A DNA stretch of 64,000 nucleotides from Abelmoschus esculentus. Its lineage: Eukaryota; Streptophyta; Magnoliopsida; Malvales; Malvaceae. The first letter of the stretch is position 1. Every line of letters begins with the position of its first letter. The translations under genes and the position numbers were made by a program. Shown in pieces: positions 1-11,930 of this stretch. Where the stretch lies: assembly GCA_035048815.1 (NCBI GenBank), contig JAUCBN010000003.1, positions 23,358,001-23,422,000 on the forward strand, in the 5' to 3' direction. The notes under the pieces were generated by a model, which had not been told where the DNA came from, did no database searches, and saw only the letters and a program-made list of their open reading frames with translations.

Positions 1-2062
1 TGTATACATATTGGCTTGCTAGTGATTACCTAATGTGAACTCTTAGTTCACCGAATACACGGATCCTTTTTCTCATAATTGGAGACTCTTGGTCTCAATA
101 TGCATCGGTCGGACACTTAGTCACCCTTGTATACATGTTACCCCCACTACGCACGATCGGACACAAAGTCACCCTTGTTTACGTATGGGTTAACTATATG
201 CAGGGTCGGACACAAAGTTACCCTTGTTTACATATAGGCAAGCTCTACACGCACGGTCAAACACAAAGTCACCCTTGTTTACGTGTAGGCAACATCATTA
301 TTCTCTTTATTTTATAGTGCATTCAATCCTAATGACATGTCATTTGTATTCGAATCTAAAGTTAGTGTCACTAAGCTAATATCAAAATCAATCATGCATG
401 TTAACTTGCTGCTCATAGTGCATTCATATATTGTTCATCATGTGAACCTTAAATCATGCTCAACGACTTCATCATTATAGGGCAAATAACATCATCATAT
501 TCTAATATATTTTCATGCTTCCATAAGCTATGAATGCCTTTATAAATCACGCAATTTCCAGCAATTAACACTTGCATGCATCATATCAAAATCATAGTTA
601 TACATCTCCAAAATCTCAATAAATCATCATCATCAAAGCCATTTCTGAGATTGTCGATACATAAGAAATTGCATCAAAATCATTTAATCCACTTACTCTT
701 GAATTATGGAAAGATTTCACACTATTCCATAGTCCCCAAAATAGAACCGAACCAATGCGATTCAATTTTAATCCGAAATCACTCACCAACAAGCGAAACG
801 AGCTTTCGTCGATATCCCGATGATCACGCCAACGCACCAGTACTCAAGCACCTTCTTGTACCTCTTCTACAACATTAAAAACAAAGCATTCTCACATCAT
901 AACATGCTCAAACCAGCAGCCATATTTGATCACCATAAAACTACCGAAAACTTAGCCGAAAAAACCGTAAACTAAGCCGAAACGTATCCGAACAACATCA
1001 GCCCAAAACCTAATAAATCTAGCATCTAATCCACTTCAATTATGAACCAAAAACACATCCAAACCATCCTTATATCTCCAGAAACATTTAAGCACCTAAA
1101 ACAACCCCTAAAACAACCGAAAAACACCTTAAAGCAACACCGATTGCATTATTCCGGGATTAAATTAATGTGCTATCAAATGAAGATTCAATTAATCATT
1201 TAATTAACATAAAAACATAATTGAATCCATCTAATTTCAGCATGAATGAGATCCAAAAAGATTTCACAAAAACATTCACAAAATCACTGGATCTAACATT
1301 GAAAACATAAAATTAAGTTTTATTCAAAGATTAGAAAGCTAATACTTGGGAATTTCAATAAAGAACTTTAGAAAAGAGTTAAAAATCCAGAAAATTACCT
1401 TTAAGATCTATTCACCAAAAAGATGCAATTTCCTCTTCTTGATTCCTTACAATTTGGTGTTGATTTAATAAAATTGATGGTTAGATTTTGTAAGGAATAG
1501 AAAGATCATTAAAATGATGTAATCTTTGTGGAAAAATATGCAAAAATCAGCAAGGAATTGAAGAAAAGAGATGAAGGAAAATGGAGAGAAAATGAGAGAA
1601 AAAGATGAGAGAAAAAAGGTAGTTTTAAGAGAAAATGTTTATCATCTTTAATTAAAGTAATTAAAAAGCATTTTGGTGAATGAATCATTATTAAAAATTA
1701 AAATGGGTTTATGGCCCTCTAAGGATTCTAAGTTTAGCTTGCTTTTCAATTTAATCACTAAAACTTCAAATTTTCGAAAATCACAAAATCAGCCCTCCAA
1801 TTTTCCAAAATTTACAAATTGGTCACTTATGCATAATTAAGCATAATTAAAAATCAATATAAAGTTCAAATTACTTTCCTTTTAATTTTTGAAACATATT
1901 TTAATATTTTTAAATCCTATTCCAAAAATTATTATTTTACTTAACTAAAAATATTCCTATTTTATATTTTCCCGGAATAATGAACTGCAGAATCGGATTC
2001 GACCCGAATCGAATTCTTCTAACTAAAGCCTAAACTAATAACCCCAAAATCGGGATGTTACA
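1..2062 (-). mobile_element. Chromovirus-type LTR (5' end), truncated by window edge
   Basis: Read on the minus strand this starts TGTAACATCCCG at 2062 and runs leftward. It matches, in the same order, the first ~2.1 kb of the two 3.5-kb LTRs at 35176 and 43210 (shared landmarks: the GGGGTTATTAGT start, the AGAGGGCCATAAACCCAT block, the ACATGTCATT block, and the tandem-repeat zone). The LTR begins inside ORF3 of element A, so this element inserted into A. Its body and second LTR lie left of the window. It is either a 5' LTR or a solo LTR; the window cannot decide. The small ORFs here are chance. Confidence 0.9.
106..292 (-). repeat. Tandem repeat inside chromovirus LTR (about four units)
   Basis: Four imperfect units of roughly 50-60 bp, each containing GGACACAAAGTCACCCTTGT or a close variant. 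The related LTRs at 37031 and 45071 carry only two such units, followed by a different 22-bp minisatellite. The array is therefore variable between copies of the same LTR family. Confidence 0.8.
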
Positions 2063-2588
2063 TATCAACTGTTCTGTTGTGGGAGGTGGGCATGAGGCAT
2101 CGCTTGACAAACGTGCACCAAAGCTTGGCTTCGGTTTAAGGCTGAGCCTTGTTACATAACCATTATGGGCATCGGTTTCCCATAGAGCGTTATCGTAACA
2201 AAGTTCATCCTTGATGGCCTCGTAGTCCTCGGTATTGGCTGCAAATTCACCATGTTCATCAAGTATGGGGATAAGGTCGTAGTAATCGTTGATTGCCTCA
2301 GCATCAAGCTTTACTTGCTTGCCCCGGTAGTAGACGAACAGCGTTTCCTTGTTCGGGCAATGCACATAGAATTCTCTCACAATTGTGGCATTTGCTATGG
2401 GATGTTGGAGGCAAAATTTTTCCCAATCTTGGTCTTCGATCTTGTCAAACAAGAATTGGTCAATGCCGTAATTTTCTTCAATGGGGTGCTGGAATTCTTG
2501 TTCCTTCTCTATATAACTGTCGTGCAACAAAAGACCTTTGGAAACGTTCTGCTGTGATGATATTAGCGAAGCGTTTGTATGTTGCCAT
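2063..2588 (-). pseudogene. ORF3 (Transposase_32-like), N-terminal part, element A
   Basis: ATG at 2586-2588 (minus); about 175 codons remain before the chromovirus LTR cuts the frame at 2063. The protein resembles the plant retrotransposon family annotated as putative plant transposon protein (Transposase_32): a WEKFCLQ-type motif, then ATIVREFYVHCPNKETLFVY, then the EAINDYY motif. The equivalent ORF3 in element G continues about 340 codons further. Its molecular function is not known to me. It takes the place of the env-like ORF between pol and the 3' LTR in Athila elements. Several frame breaks lie near the start (around 2510-2530), where the sequence departs from the intact reading of element G. 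Confidence 0.75.
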
Positions 2589-2766
2589 GGATGATTCGAA
2601 TATTGATGAGATGTTCTTGAAAATAAACTGTAAAGTGCAAGAATACTGGTAAGAATGCAGAGAGTTCTGAAAATTTCAATAGAATGAAAGGATAGTGAGA
2701 GTAAGATTTTTCAAGATAGCAAGATTAGTAAGAATGAAAGAGTAAATAATGCACAACAATGAGTTT

Positions 2767-2778
2767 GCTTATATATGC
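2767..2778 (-). promoter_or_regulatory. Candidate internal TATA box upstream of ORF3 (element A)
   Basis: Minus strand reads GCATATATAAGC about 180 bp upstream of the ORF3 ATG. An equivalent CTATATAAGC lies at the same place in elements G (52523) and H (22076) and in the 15.5-21.2 kb element (17919). Promoter function is inferred from position and conservation only. Confidence 0.45.
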
Positions 2779-3091
2779 TATAAAAATATGACTGTTAAAA
2801 ATATAGTTGTTAGGCATTTACTGCCTTGTTGTACAGCTACTGCCGCGACGGATATCTCGGCAGAGAGCCATTACAGTGGTTCTGCCCGTTAGGAATTCTG
2901 TGGCTCTAACACAATGCACTGCCACGGAAGCAAACTTTCTACTGTGACATAATTTTTCTGCATTAATTGCTTTATTTATAAAACAAAAACCTAAAATATG
3001 TAAAATACTGAAAATAAAGCATAACATAAAATACTGAAAATAATAATATATAAACTAATCCTAATATAATAAAAAAATTGAAGGGAAGAGA
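2779..3091 (-). other. Leader between gag-PR and ORF3, no gene
   Basis: Non-coding leader, minus strand. It corresponds to 52532-52910 in element G. It contains CG-centred palindrome-like words (for example around 2840-2850) and short repeats of the type ATAAAATACTGAAAATAA near 3000-3050. No open frame is shared with the other copies. Confidence 0.6.
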
Positions 3092-3900
3092 TTATGTTAC
3101 TTGTGGAGTGCATGTAAATGCATCTCCCTCTTTCATTATCTCTTTCTGGCACGTATCTTTCTTCTTGAGTTGGCCAGTCCCTTCAGTTTATTCGGCTTCT
3201 CCTTTGGGTTTTATTCGTTTGCCGAACAGTCTGCGGAGCGTGTTGCCCAGGCAGGATGTTTTAGTACCCTGATTCGGTGTATGGAGAGCCTTACATTCTG
3301 CTGGAGCGTCTGAATTTGGAAAATTGGGGAAGGCGTTCAACTTGACTTGTTGATCATTTATCCGCATTATGAGCTCGCCATTTTCCACATCAATGATGGT
3401 ACGTCCAGTAGCAAGGAAAGGTCGACCCAATATGATCAGTACATTGTCATCGGTCTCACAGTCAAGGACAAGAATATCGGCAAGAAATATAAACTTGTCA
3501 ACCTTCACTAGAATGTCCTCAATTTTGCCTTCAGGATACACATAAGACTGATCTGCAAGTTGGAGCAGTACTGTTTTTGGTTATGCCCGTCCTATTCCAA
3601 GTTTTTAAAAAACTGATTTGGGCATAAGGTTGGTGCTTGCTCCCAAGTCGCATAGGGCCTTTTCTTTATAACAATCTCCAATCACACAGGGGATTGTGAA
3701 GCATCCAGGATCTTTTAGTTTGGGCAGCATGTGATTATGTAACATGGCCATGTAACCTTCAGTGGCTGCCACCGTTTCAAATTCCCCTAGCCTTCTTCGT
3801 TTGGATACTATGTCCTTTAAGAACTTGGCATAGTTGGGCATTTGTTCAATAGCCTCAACTAGTGGCAAGTTGATATGGACCTGCTTCAATATGTCTAGGA
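3092..3900 (-). pseudogene. Retroviral-type aspartic protease, C-terminal part of gag-PR (element A)
   Basis: Athila-type protease. The block YAKFLKDIVSKRRRLGEFET is followed by the active-site motif CDLGASTNLMPKSVF (Asp present), then LQLAD, KVDKFIF, LVLDCE and the flap-end motif IILGRPFLATGR. Stops interrupt the frame near 3600 (after SVF). After the protease the frame continues through a basic tail (LRRLFGKRIKPKGE) and ends in CTPQVT before TAA at 3092-3094. In autonomous relatives the frame would run into RT; here it ends, so the tail marks the scar of the pol deletion. It would process Gag in virus-like particles if functional. Confidence 0.82.
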
Positions 3901-5571
3901 ATTTCTAAAATTGGTGGTCCTGTTTGTGCTTCTTTAGCCTCTGTGGGAAAGGAGGTGGTGGTCTAATATCCTCCAGGTTTCCTTGGATATTAAGTTTAAC
4001 ACCTGGGGTGATTTTATCTGCATCTGCCTCGGCATGTGGTTCTGATTTTGCTAGTTCTACTATTGGGGCAGTGCTGTCAACAGGGTCCTGCTCAGCTTTT
4101 GAGTCCTCATGATATTACTTTTCTGGTTAAACTCTATCGGTTGAGTTCCCTTCTTTATCTTTTAATTATAGGTCACTTCTGGTTGTAATTACCTTGCATT
4201 GCTCGTGGCCTAACACCTTAGCAACTTCAGTATTGCTAGGTAAACCCCTTGGAGGTTGAGTGTTTTGTCGTTGGACAAATTTATTGAGTCCTCATCAGTA
4301 CGCTTCATGAAATGACTATTCTCCATCATGTAAGCATCAGTCTTTGTCATAAAAGCCGTGAGAGAATCTGCCAATGCATTTAAAGACTGTTGCTGTTGTA
4401 CCTGCTGCTGTGGTATAGGCTGCTAAATGTTCTATTGTGGCAGGTTCTGGTTTTGATGCTGGAATCTAGGGGCTTGATTAATTGAATTTAAGGCATTGTT
4501 AGGGTTACTCCATGAAAAGTTTGGATGCCTTTTCCAAGATGGGTTATAATTGTTGGACATCATTTGATTGTTTCTATTATAGTTTCCAACATATAGGCTG
4601 GTCTCTTCATCTTGTATGTAATCCGATTAGTTAACTGCCTTAACCTCATGTATGTTTCTCTGAGCTTGCATGTTTTGAACCATCTTGGTCAGAGAAGCCA
4701 ATTGTGCTGCCACCGAGCTGGATGTATCTAATTCATGGACTGTGGCATGACGTCTTATTCCTCCTCGCCTTGATGTGGGAAATTGGAAATCGTTCCTTGC
4801 GAGTTTGTTCAGAATCTCAATGGCCTCTGTGTCTGCTCTATCCAAAAGTGTCCCATTTGCGGAAGCATCTAGCATCATCCTTGTGGAGGCATTGGTAGCA
4901 TTATAAAACATGGAGACTTGCATCCACAAGGGAAAACCATGTAGTGGGCATTTGTTTAGCAATTCTCTTTAATGTTCCCATTCCTCATACATCGGTTCAT
5001 CTTCATCTTTCCGGAATGATGTGATTTCATTACAGATGCGATCATAGAGATTTGTCGGATTAAACCTCGTAATGAATTCTCGACAGAGTTCCTCCCAAGA
5101 TCCTATGGATCTTGCTGGGATACCATTCAACCAGGTTTTCGCCCTATCCCTCAGTGAATAGGGGAACAATTTTAATCGCAAAATATCTTCATGGACTCCT
5201 TGAATCTTGAAAGAGTTGCACACTTCCATGAAAGATTCAAGATGCTGCCTTGCATCTTTAGTAGCATACACACTAAACTGTCCAATTGTGTTCAACATGT
5301 TGAACATCACTGGTTTGAGCTCAAAGTGAGTTGCTTCGATTTCTGGGGTGACTATGTCAGGGTTGAGTCCGTTTAGATCCTTCACTAGATAGTCTTGAAC
5401 AGTGGACTGCCTCGGCAATGGTTGCGGCCGTCGCTGCTGCGACATTGCTGGTGGCAGAACATTATGATCAATAGGTAGAATTTTTCCTCTTGGTGGATTA
5501 TCCTTGACTTGGAACAGATTGCGTCTCAGATGATGTCTTGTGCGTTCAATCTCAGGATCCAACTCGTACAA
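3901..5571 (-). pseudogene. Athila-type Gag (element A)
   Basis: The frame opens with MYELDPEIERTRHHLRRN at 5571 and continues through the Retrotrans_gag core: LKLFPYSLRDRAKTWLNGIP, the SWEELCREFITRFNP helix, and FYNATNASTRMMLDA. A Tyr-to-stop change ends the first stretch at 4969 and the next starts at once (4962 to 4627). Further stops lie at about 4625 and 4437. Relative to element G about 85 bp are missing near 4280. A Gln-rich linker (about 4380-4440) precedes a coiled-coil-like stretch. The C-terminal Pro-rich part (PPPFPQRLKKHKQ type) joins the protease. Gag would form the particle shell. I see no intact zinc knuckle in this copy. Confidence 0.85.
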
Positions 5572-5709
5572 TGGTCCACTCGGGTTTTTCGTGGTTATAA
5601 ACCAAATAAATTAAAGTTAATAAAAATTAAATAAATCAATAATTAGAGTTAAAGTTAGATAAAGAATAGTTAAAGAGCAAGAAAATAATGAAAAACAAAA
5701 TTTAGTTGT

Positions 5710-5730
5710 CGAATCCCGGCAACGGTGCCA
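5710..5730 (-). promoter_or_regulatory. Primer binding site, tRNA-Asp type (element A)
   Basis: Minus strand reads TGGCACCGTTGCCGGGATTC, seven bases from the LTR end (TGATG boundary at 5737). It is the Athila-type site, close to the 3' end of plant tRNA-Asp with changes. Confidence 0.78.
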
Positions 5731-5736
5731 AAAACT

Positions 5737-7086
5737 TGATGCATGTAATATAAGCGTAATTTGAGTGCAAGTGTACACGTCGCTAAGTAATAAAATGATA
5801 AGTATATTGTGTATCGTCTCCACAAGGATTGGTATACTTAATATGTCTTCCCTAGTTCCCTTGCTCCTGAAAAGAAAGTAAAAACATAAATAAGCTGATT
5901 TGTTTAACTAACTAACTAATTAAATAATAAAACATAAAATAAAGGGTTGAGAACGATTATAGAGATAGTGGGTAGGATCCAACTGCGTCAATTAGTGGAT
6001 TTAATTGATCTTTTTCTTGTCCAATGCAATCACACAACACTGCTTTGACAGTACTACAGATACAGCCTCGACAGCTTTGGTGTTCTCTACCGCGGAAATC
6101 TCTTGCTCTTAGGCAGAGGCATCAAAGTTCAGCAAAGTGCCCGTAGTTGACTCCGCTTATCTCTAAGTCAGAGCGTTGTTGATGACTGGTCCTTGACGAT
6201 ACCTCTCGGCATAAATCAACGATAACCACCAACCAATCCAACACTTCTTTCAGCTGTTGAAACTCTTAACCTATCTCTAGGCCGAGTTAGTGTCTACAAC
6301 ACCGTACTTATCCCTTTCGTGAATCTACACCTCTCGATGCTAGATAAATAGATTACTTGCAAACTTCCCTCTCGAGCTTGAATGCAAGAACAAAGAATGG
6401 CAATAGGATAAACAAACTTTGATATTATTATTGCATAAGAATAAAGATACAAGAATCAATCTCCTTTCACTAATATCTACAACCTTCACCTATCCCTAAG
6501 AAATTTAGAACATATTATCATTAAGTACAATTCTTAGGGAGAAAAGTTTTCTCTAAAAATCGGCTCTACTAAACAATATGGCTGACTAGGGTATAAATAG
6601 TCTTAACCTAGGGCAAACCTTTCCTAAATAAACTTCAACTTGGAGTAGGGAACAAGTCTTCTTCAAGGAATCTGATATTTCCAAGTTTGCCGCATTCTAG
6701 AAGGGTTTTCCCGCTTGGTCTTTGATTTGGGCTTTTAGTGCACTAGCCTAGTCCAATCAGTGCACTGCATCTTCTAGAATGTTCTCTATAATTTTATCTT
6801 TCAATGCGCCTCCATTGTTGGTGCTGCCACACTAGATTCTGCCGCGGCCTTGTCTTCTTCCTCGGCCTCAACATTGCTTCACTGCCGCTTCTGCCCTGGA
6901 TATTTTTGCATGTACAAAATATGTAATAATATCTTCATTCTCTATAAATATTGGCTTTGTAAGTAATGATAACAGAATATCCAATATTTGCATAAAGAGT
7001 TCATAAATCGGTTCAAGCTGGTGTATAATAGATGCATAAAGTACCATGAGAAGGGTAGTAAATAACTACCTTTTAGGCACTCATCA
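5737..7086 (-). mobile_element. 5' LTR of element A
   Basis: 1350 bp, TGATGAGTGCC at the minus-strand start (7086) and CATGCATCA at its end (5737). It is the same family as the LTRs at 15512-16896, 19845-21184 and 48678-49916. Core promoter: minus CTATTTATAC at 6591-6600. The right flank begins GTATA; the matching flank is outside this copy. Confidence 0.88.
6591..6600 (-). promoter_or_regulatory. LTR TATA box (element A)
   Basis: Minus CTATTTATAC; the sister LTRs have CTATAAATAC at the same place (16384, 20719). Confidence 0.5.
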
Positions 7087-7800
7087 GTATACATGCTTCT
7101 TTCAGGATGAAGGAGGACTTGATTCCCATTGCAGTAGCAGAAACAGAGCAACAATCACTACTGGATAGACCATGGAAGCGCATCAAGATGGTCGTCCATA
7201 AAACAAGACCCGCTGAAAAGTAAGCATTTTTCCTTTTTCTTTTTCATTTTTGCATATAGTTTCATTTTTTTTACAGCGTTGAGGACAATGCTAACCTCAA
7301 GTGTAGGGGTAGCAAAGTCTTCGCCTTAGTATTTTCATTTCATTCTGCATACATATAAATTTGCTATAGCATTAGATTCAATTCAAGACAGCTTTTAGGT
7401 TAGAATAGATGATATTCAATGATAAGAATGTTGATGCTTTTAAACTGAATTAGTGAATATATTGAGAATGAATTGAACTAAATTAGGACTTGATGCTTTG
7501 AAATTTTATTGACACGATTGTATGTTTTTATGCTTGAGTGGTAGGAATTTTTTTAGAAAACTTATGATCTAGGCCTTAGTTTGGAAAGAAAGAAAAACTC
7601 CTTTTTGCTAGATTATATATATATAAAAAAAGAGACAATAAATGCTTTAGCATAAAACTATTGAAGGACGCTCCTCTATGCAAAAGTTAGCTTATACTCT
7701 GAACATAAATAATGTTACATCATATGAGCGAATGAAAGTTGTCACGGGATGACTCTACCTACTAGCTCGGGGATGAAAGTTGTCACTTATGCATAATTAA
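7087..7800 (+). mobile_element. 3' region of another Athila-like element (plus), degenerate
   Basis: A short open stretch at 7107-7223 (38 codons, basic end RPWKRIKMVVHKTRPAEK) is followed by a GTTGAGGACAATGC block and a degraded polypurine tract at about 7281-7312. This order (end of third ORF, then this block) is what elements I and G show at their 3' ends. The rest to 7800 is AT-rich with no coding signal. Assignment rests on these short landmarks, so it is tentative. Confidence 0.5.
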
Positions 7801-7950
7801 AGGATAATCCAGGCCAACAAGAGATAAGCAAATTAGGAGATACATTTACATGCACTCCACTTGTAACATAATCTCTTTCCTTATCTTTTTATTCATTATA
7901 TTAGGATTAGTTTTAGTTTAGAATTTTTTTCATCTTATCTTTTTATTTTT

Positions 7951-7955
7951 GTTTA
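7951..7955. repeat. Target site duplication GTTTA, left (copia)
   Basis: Matches 21829-21833, immediately after the 3' LTR. Confidence 0.9.
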
Positions 7956-9393
7956 TGTTAGAGTATGCCCAAAGACCAATCACATGATGATTGTAAGGAT
8001 ACTTTTATTTACCAATTTTATTGAATAAAGACATTACCATTATTGTTTTCAGATATATGTGTCAATATATAGCATAAATTGAGAAACAAGAAGATCCATA
8101 TAATAATATACATATTATTGTTAAAAGATCCTTAGTCAAGGGGTATGGACAATAATAATACGCTTAAGACTAACATGTGATTAATTGATGACAATCAGTT
8201 GTCATTGACATAGAGATGTCAAAATTAATACATGAATATATTAGTAGAGAATAATATATTGGATTGACCCACTATGAGCATATATCTTGGATTATTATGT
8301 GACGGTCACAATATTGCTCATAGTGACAACTATATGTATGATCCTTAGACTTGAGATTATTATCTCAACATATGTTGTTTTATGTTTTGATCCAGTTAAA
8401 TGTGTCTCATAATTACTTACACTATAAAAATTGACATTGGACATATTACAATGTATGTAGTGAGATATGAATGATCAAGATAGGATTTGTCCTTCCTACA
8501 TAATAGGAAAATATATCAAAGGCCACTTTATTGAGTGAGACTAGAAATGCATGGCCATGCTTGAATATATTGATATGAGATATCACAAATTATTCATTAA
8601 AAGTAGCCCACTCTATATATGAAGAAACATTAAAATAGGTTATACAAGTTTGACTATTCCAAGACTTATGCCTATTAAAGATATAAAAGGACAAAATGAT
8701 ATTATACATTAAGATAGTTAGTCACGGACATGATACACCGAATCATTATCTCTTGTAACTTAGATGACAATGATATATTGCTAGATGTCACTCATTGTTT
8801 GTAATTCTAGAATTATTCTAATATTATTACTAACGTTACAATGAGCCTACAGGGTCACACCCAATAGTTGAAAAGGAGAAAAATATATATAAGTATAAGT
8901 AGATTATATTTAATCCCGAATTTTAAATAAAGGATATAATTAAATTAATTATATCCCTTTTAAATTCGAATTAAATGTAGATTCCGAAATTTAAGGAAAT
9001 AATTAAAGTAATTATTTCCTATATACAAATTCAGAATCAAACTCTTATACCTAGGGTTACACCTATATAAAGGATCTTTGGTCTAGCAGATACCATAGAG
9101 AATTCTGAATTCCCAAACCCTAAAATCATGAAAAATAGTTTTTCAAGATTTTGTTATATCAACCGGGTGAACTAAGTAGAGGCCTAGACGATATTTGTGG
9201 AGGCTAAATATTCGAATTGTCGAACGATCGTGATTGTCGCAAATCTAGTTGTTGTTTTTGTTGCTTATCAAGGAACCCAATGTAAGTCATCGCATCTCTT
9301 CCTCCTGATTTAAGATCAAACGTACATGGATCACTGGAAAGACCATCGTAATTTTGTTCCGCTGCGCCATAGGATCCGCCGACGGTTCCAACA
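7956..9393 (+). mobile_element. Copia 5' LTR
   Basis: 1438 bp, TGTTAGAGTATG to GGTTCCAACA. Near the 3' end, ACACCTATATAAAGGATC (9060-9077) is a plausible core promoter. The interval 8230-8340 has short inverted words (CACTATGAGCA and TGCTCATAGTG) that could form a small hairpin. Confidence 0.93.
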
Positions 9394-9394
9394 G

Positions 9395-9409
9395 TGTTAA
9401 CAGAGCCAC
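9395..9409 (+). promoter_or_regulatory. Copia primer binding site, degenerate tRNA-iMet type
   Basis: TGTTAACAGAGCCAC one base after the LTR end; 13 of 15 positions agree with the canonical TGGTATCAGAGCCAC. Confidence 0.65.
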
Positions 9410-10854
9410 TTATATGATCCGTAATTGGGTTAAATACTTGGGTGATGCGATATGTATGAGATGCATGCTTTATTTTACTGTATCGATGATATATATTGAT
9501 ATTGCTAGTCGATTAGGGATACAATTAATATGTTAATCTGTTAATTACAGTCGCCATGTTACTATAAGGGTTTACGATAATCATATGTCATTCGTTGACA
9601 TAGTAATCGGTGAAAGTGCGATAGCAGATCGCATCAAGGAAAAAGGAATAAATTTTATTTCGATACAGAAAAATTAAGGGATTTTAAAAATCCCCAAAAC
9701 ATGATTTTGTTGATAAATCTTGTCAAATCATGAAGTTTTTCCATAGAAAAATATTCGCTATTTTTCAAAATTTCCTGCCAACCGTACCGGTACGATTCTG
9801 TGCGATAGTAGATCGTCCCTTGACCTTTTCGTAGGCAAAATAGATTGTAGGCCCATATTGATAACATAAACGGTTTCGTGATATCATATATATGATATGT
9901 TTGCTTTGCACGGTGTTTGACATGCACGGTTATAACCCTTGTTTTTACAATAGTTGTAAAATTTAAAATACGGCCCGAGTGTCATGCCTTTCTCGATCTC
10001 TATTGTACTTCTCTTCCCATCTTTCTCCCTCGTATTTAGAACGAGTCTCTATAATTGTAATATTATTCTAAGAAGCAATCGAGACGTTTGGAGCAAAGGC
10101 GAAAAGATGCTTGAGAAGCAATTTCAGTATAGAATTAGGGTTTTAAGGTTCTCTCATTGGCTTGGGATGGGCCACCTTAGTTATTTATTTTGGGCTATAA
10201 CCATTGCAATTTTTTTATTTTATATCTATCATGTATGTGATGCAATATATGATATATATATCTTCTGCTCGTATATATTGATGAGATCAATAAGGGTCAA
10301 ATTAAAAGAAATAACGATAAGATATTTAATGTTTTCCCTCAAATCAATCAAAGTTAGAATTAGCCATCCAATATTTGCCCTTGTTAAGGCCTTGATCGAT
10401 CTTATGTGAGTTTTGCCAAAGCATTGACACATAAGTTCATCTTGGTTAAATGCGAAGAATAAGCAAGTGATGTTCGTCGGTCGAAATATTGGTAATAACT
10501 TTGTTATGTTGTTCTAATAGGATTAGAAACCTAAAGGCTAAGTATTTGGTTAGGTCATGAGATGACTAAAAAAGAGTTGTTCACCAAATGGAGGAGTTAC
10601 ATGAGATGTAATTAGTAAAGAGTTACTTACCTAAATAACCTCTATCCTAAAAGAAAAGTCAAAGCTGATTTGGGAAATTGGTGAATTATGGATCCTAGCT
10701 CACTAGAAAAATTTTCATCGATTTTTGCCGAAATTAAAAACGAGAGAGTTTTTAATTTTGAAAAAATAGTGGGAGTATTTTATAAACAAAGACCTATTTA
10801 TAATATTTCAAATTGGTAAATTTACTTTTTATATTTCCATTGTTGTAGATCTAA
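9410..10854 (+). other. Long copia 5' leader, no recognised gene
   Basis: About 1.45 kb between primer site and gag ATG. The open frame at 9984-10409 shows no family motif and has the look of chance AT-rich sequence. A 16-bp word GTGCGATAGYAGATCG occurs twice (about 9615 and 9800). Confidence 0.6.
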
Positions 10855-11930
10855 ATGGCAAACAACACTATATCAATGCGATCACTCCTTGAGAAGGAGA
10901 AACTTAATGGTATAAACTTCCTTGATTGATTCCGCAATTTGAGAATTGTTCTCAAACAGGAAAGAAAGGAATATGTCATTGAAGAACCTATTCCAGACGA
11001 ATCGGAAACTAATGCTTATAGAGCTGACAAAAACAAGTTTAAGAAACATATGGATGACATGTTAGATGTTGGATGTCTTATGCATGCTACCATAACTCCT
11101 GATCTTCAAAAGTAACATGAGGACATGTTTGCGTATGATATGATTCAAAACCTCAAAGAAATATTTGAGGAGGAAGCACGTCAAGAGAGGTATGAGACCT
11201 CTAAAGCTTTATTTCAGTGCAAAATGGTAGAGGGATCATCTGTAGGAGCTCATGTCATTAAGATGATAGGGTATATCCAAACATTGAAAAAGCTAGGATT
11301 TCCTCTCAAAGATGAATTGACTACTGATGTTATTCTGCAATCGTTGCCGAATAGCTTCAATCAATTTGTCCTTAATTTCAACATGAATGAAATTAACAAA
11401 ACTTTGCTACAATTACTTGGCATGTTACGAACTGCGGAGAAAAACATGTATAAGGGTGGACCTAAGCCCATTCTGACGGTCCGTAAGGACAAAGGAAAGG
11501 AAAAAACAGTGGTAAAGTACAAGGATAAAGGTAAGCCTACGCCCAAAGGACATGATGCACTGAAACCCAAAGGGGGAGTTTGTAAGGAAGGAAAATGTTT
11601 CCATTGCTATAAGACTGGACACTGGAAAAGAAATTGCCCCATATACCTTGAAGAGGTTAAGAAGGCAAAAGTAGATGGTGCATCTATTTCAGGTATTTAT
11701 GTTATTGATGTGAATCTGTCGACATCTTCTTCTTGGATATTAGATATCGGTTGTGGTTCTCATATTTATACTTCTATACAGGGACTATAAAAGAGAAGAA
11801 TCTAGCTAAGGGAGACGTAGACCTACTAGTAGAAAATGAGAAAGAGTTGCTGCATTAGCTATAGGAACATACGTTTTACCTTTACCTAGTGGACTTGATT
11901 TATATTTAGAAGATTGTTATTTTGTGCCTA
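10855..11930 (+). pseudogene. Copia Gag and protease
   Basis: ATG at 10855 opens MANNTISMRSLLEKEKLNG, the usual copia gag start (UBN2/gag-polypeptide type). Stops: TGA at 10927 in place of the conserved Trp, and TAA at 11113. From 11125 the frame is open to 11790. A CCHC zinc knuckle is intact at about 11598-11640 (CFHCYKTGHWKRNC), followed by the protease motif WILDIGCGSHI, in which the usual DTG reads DIG. TAA at 11788 ends the frame inside the protease; the remainder continues in other frames to the integrase. Gag would package RNA; the protease would mature the polyprotein. Confidence 0.88.

Larger units (their letters stand above)
2063..7086 (-). mobile_element. Athila-like element A: non-autonomous gag-PR-ORF3 type, 3' end lost
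   Basis: Read on the minus strand: 5' LTR (7086 to 5737), tRNA-Asp-type primer site, gag, protease, a leader with a TATA box, and the start of ORF3, which is cut at 2063 by the chromovirus LTR. Gag and protease sequences are of the Athila branch of Ty3/gypsy. There is no reverse transcriptase, RNase H or integrase between protease and ORF3, where autonomous Athila elements carry them. Element G (48678-55500) has the same order, so the loss is a family trait. Target duplication cannot be checked because the far end is missing. Confidence 0.88.

Noticed and set aside
2252..2652. Plus-strand frames of 101 and 119 codons
   Set aside because: Antisense to ORF3 of element A; the same shadows appear opposite ORF3 in element G (51807-52324).
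7760..7800. 19-bp match (GTCACTTATGCATAATTAA) between element H border and the chromovirus LTR
   Set aside because: Too short and too AT-rich to claim a filler or insertion footprint.
9984..10409. 141-codon frame in the copia leader, with hydrophobic stretches
   Set aside because: No recognisable motif, AT-rich composition that gives hydrophobic residues by chance, and an overlapping frame on the other strand.
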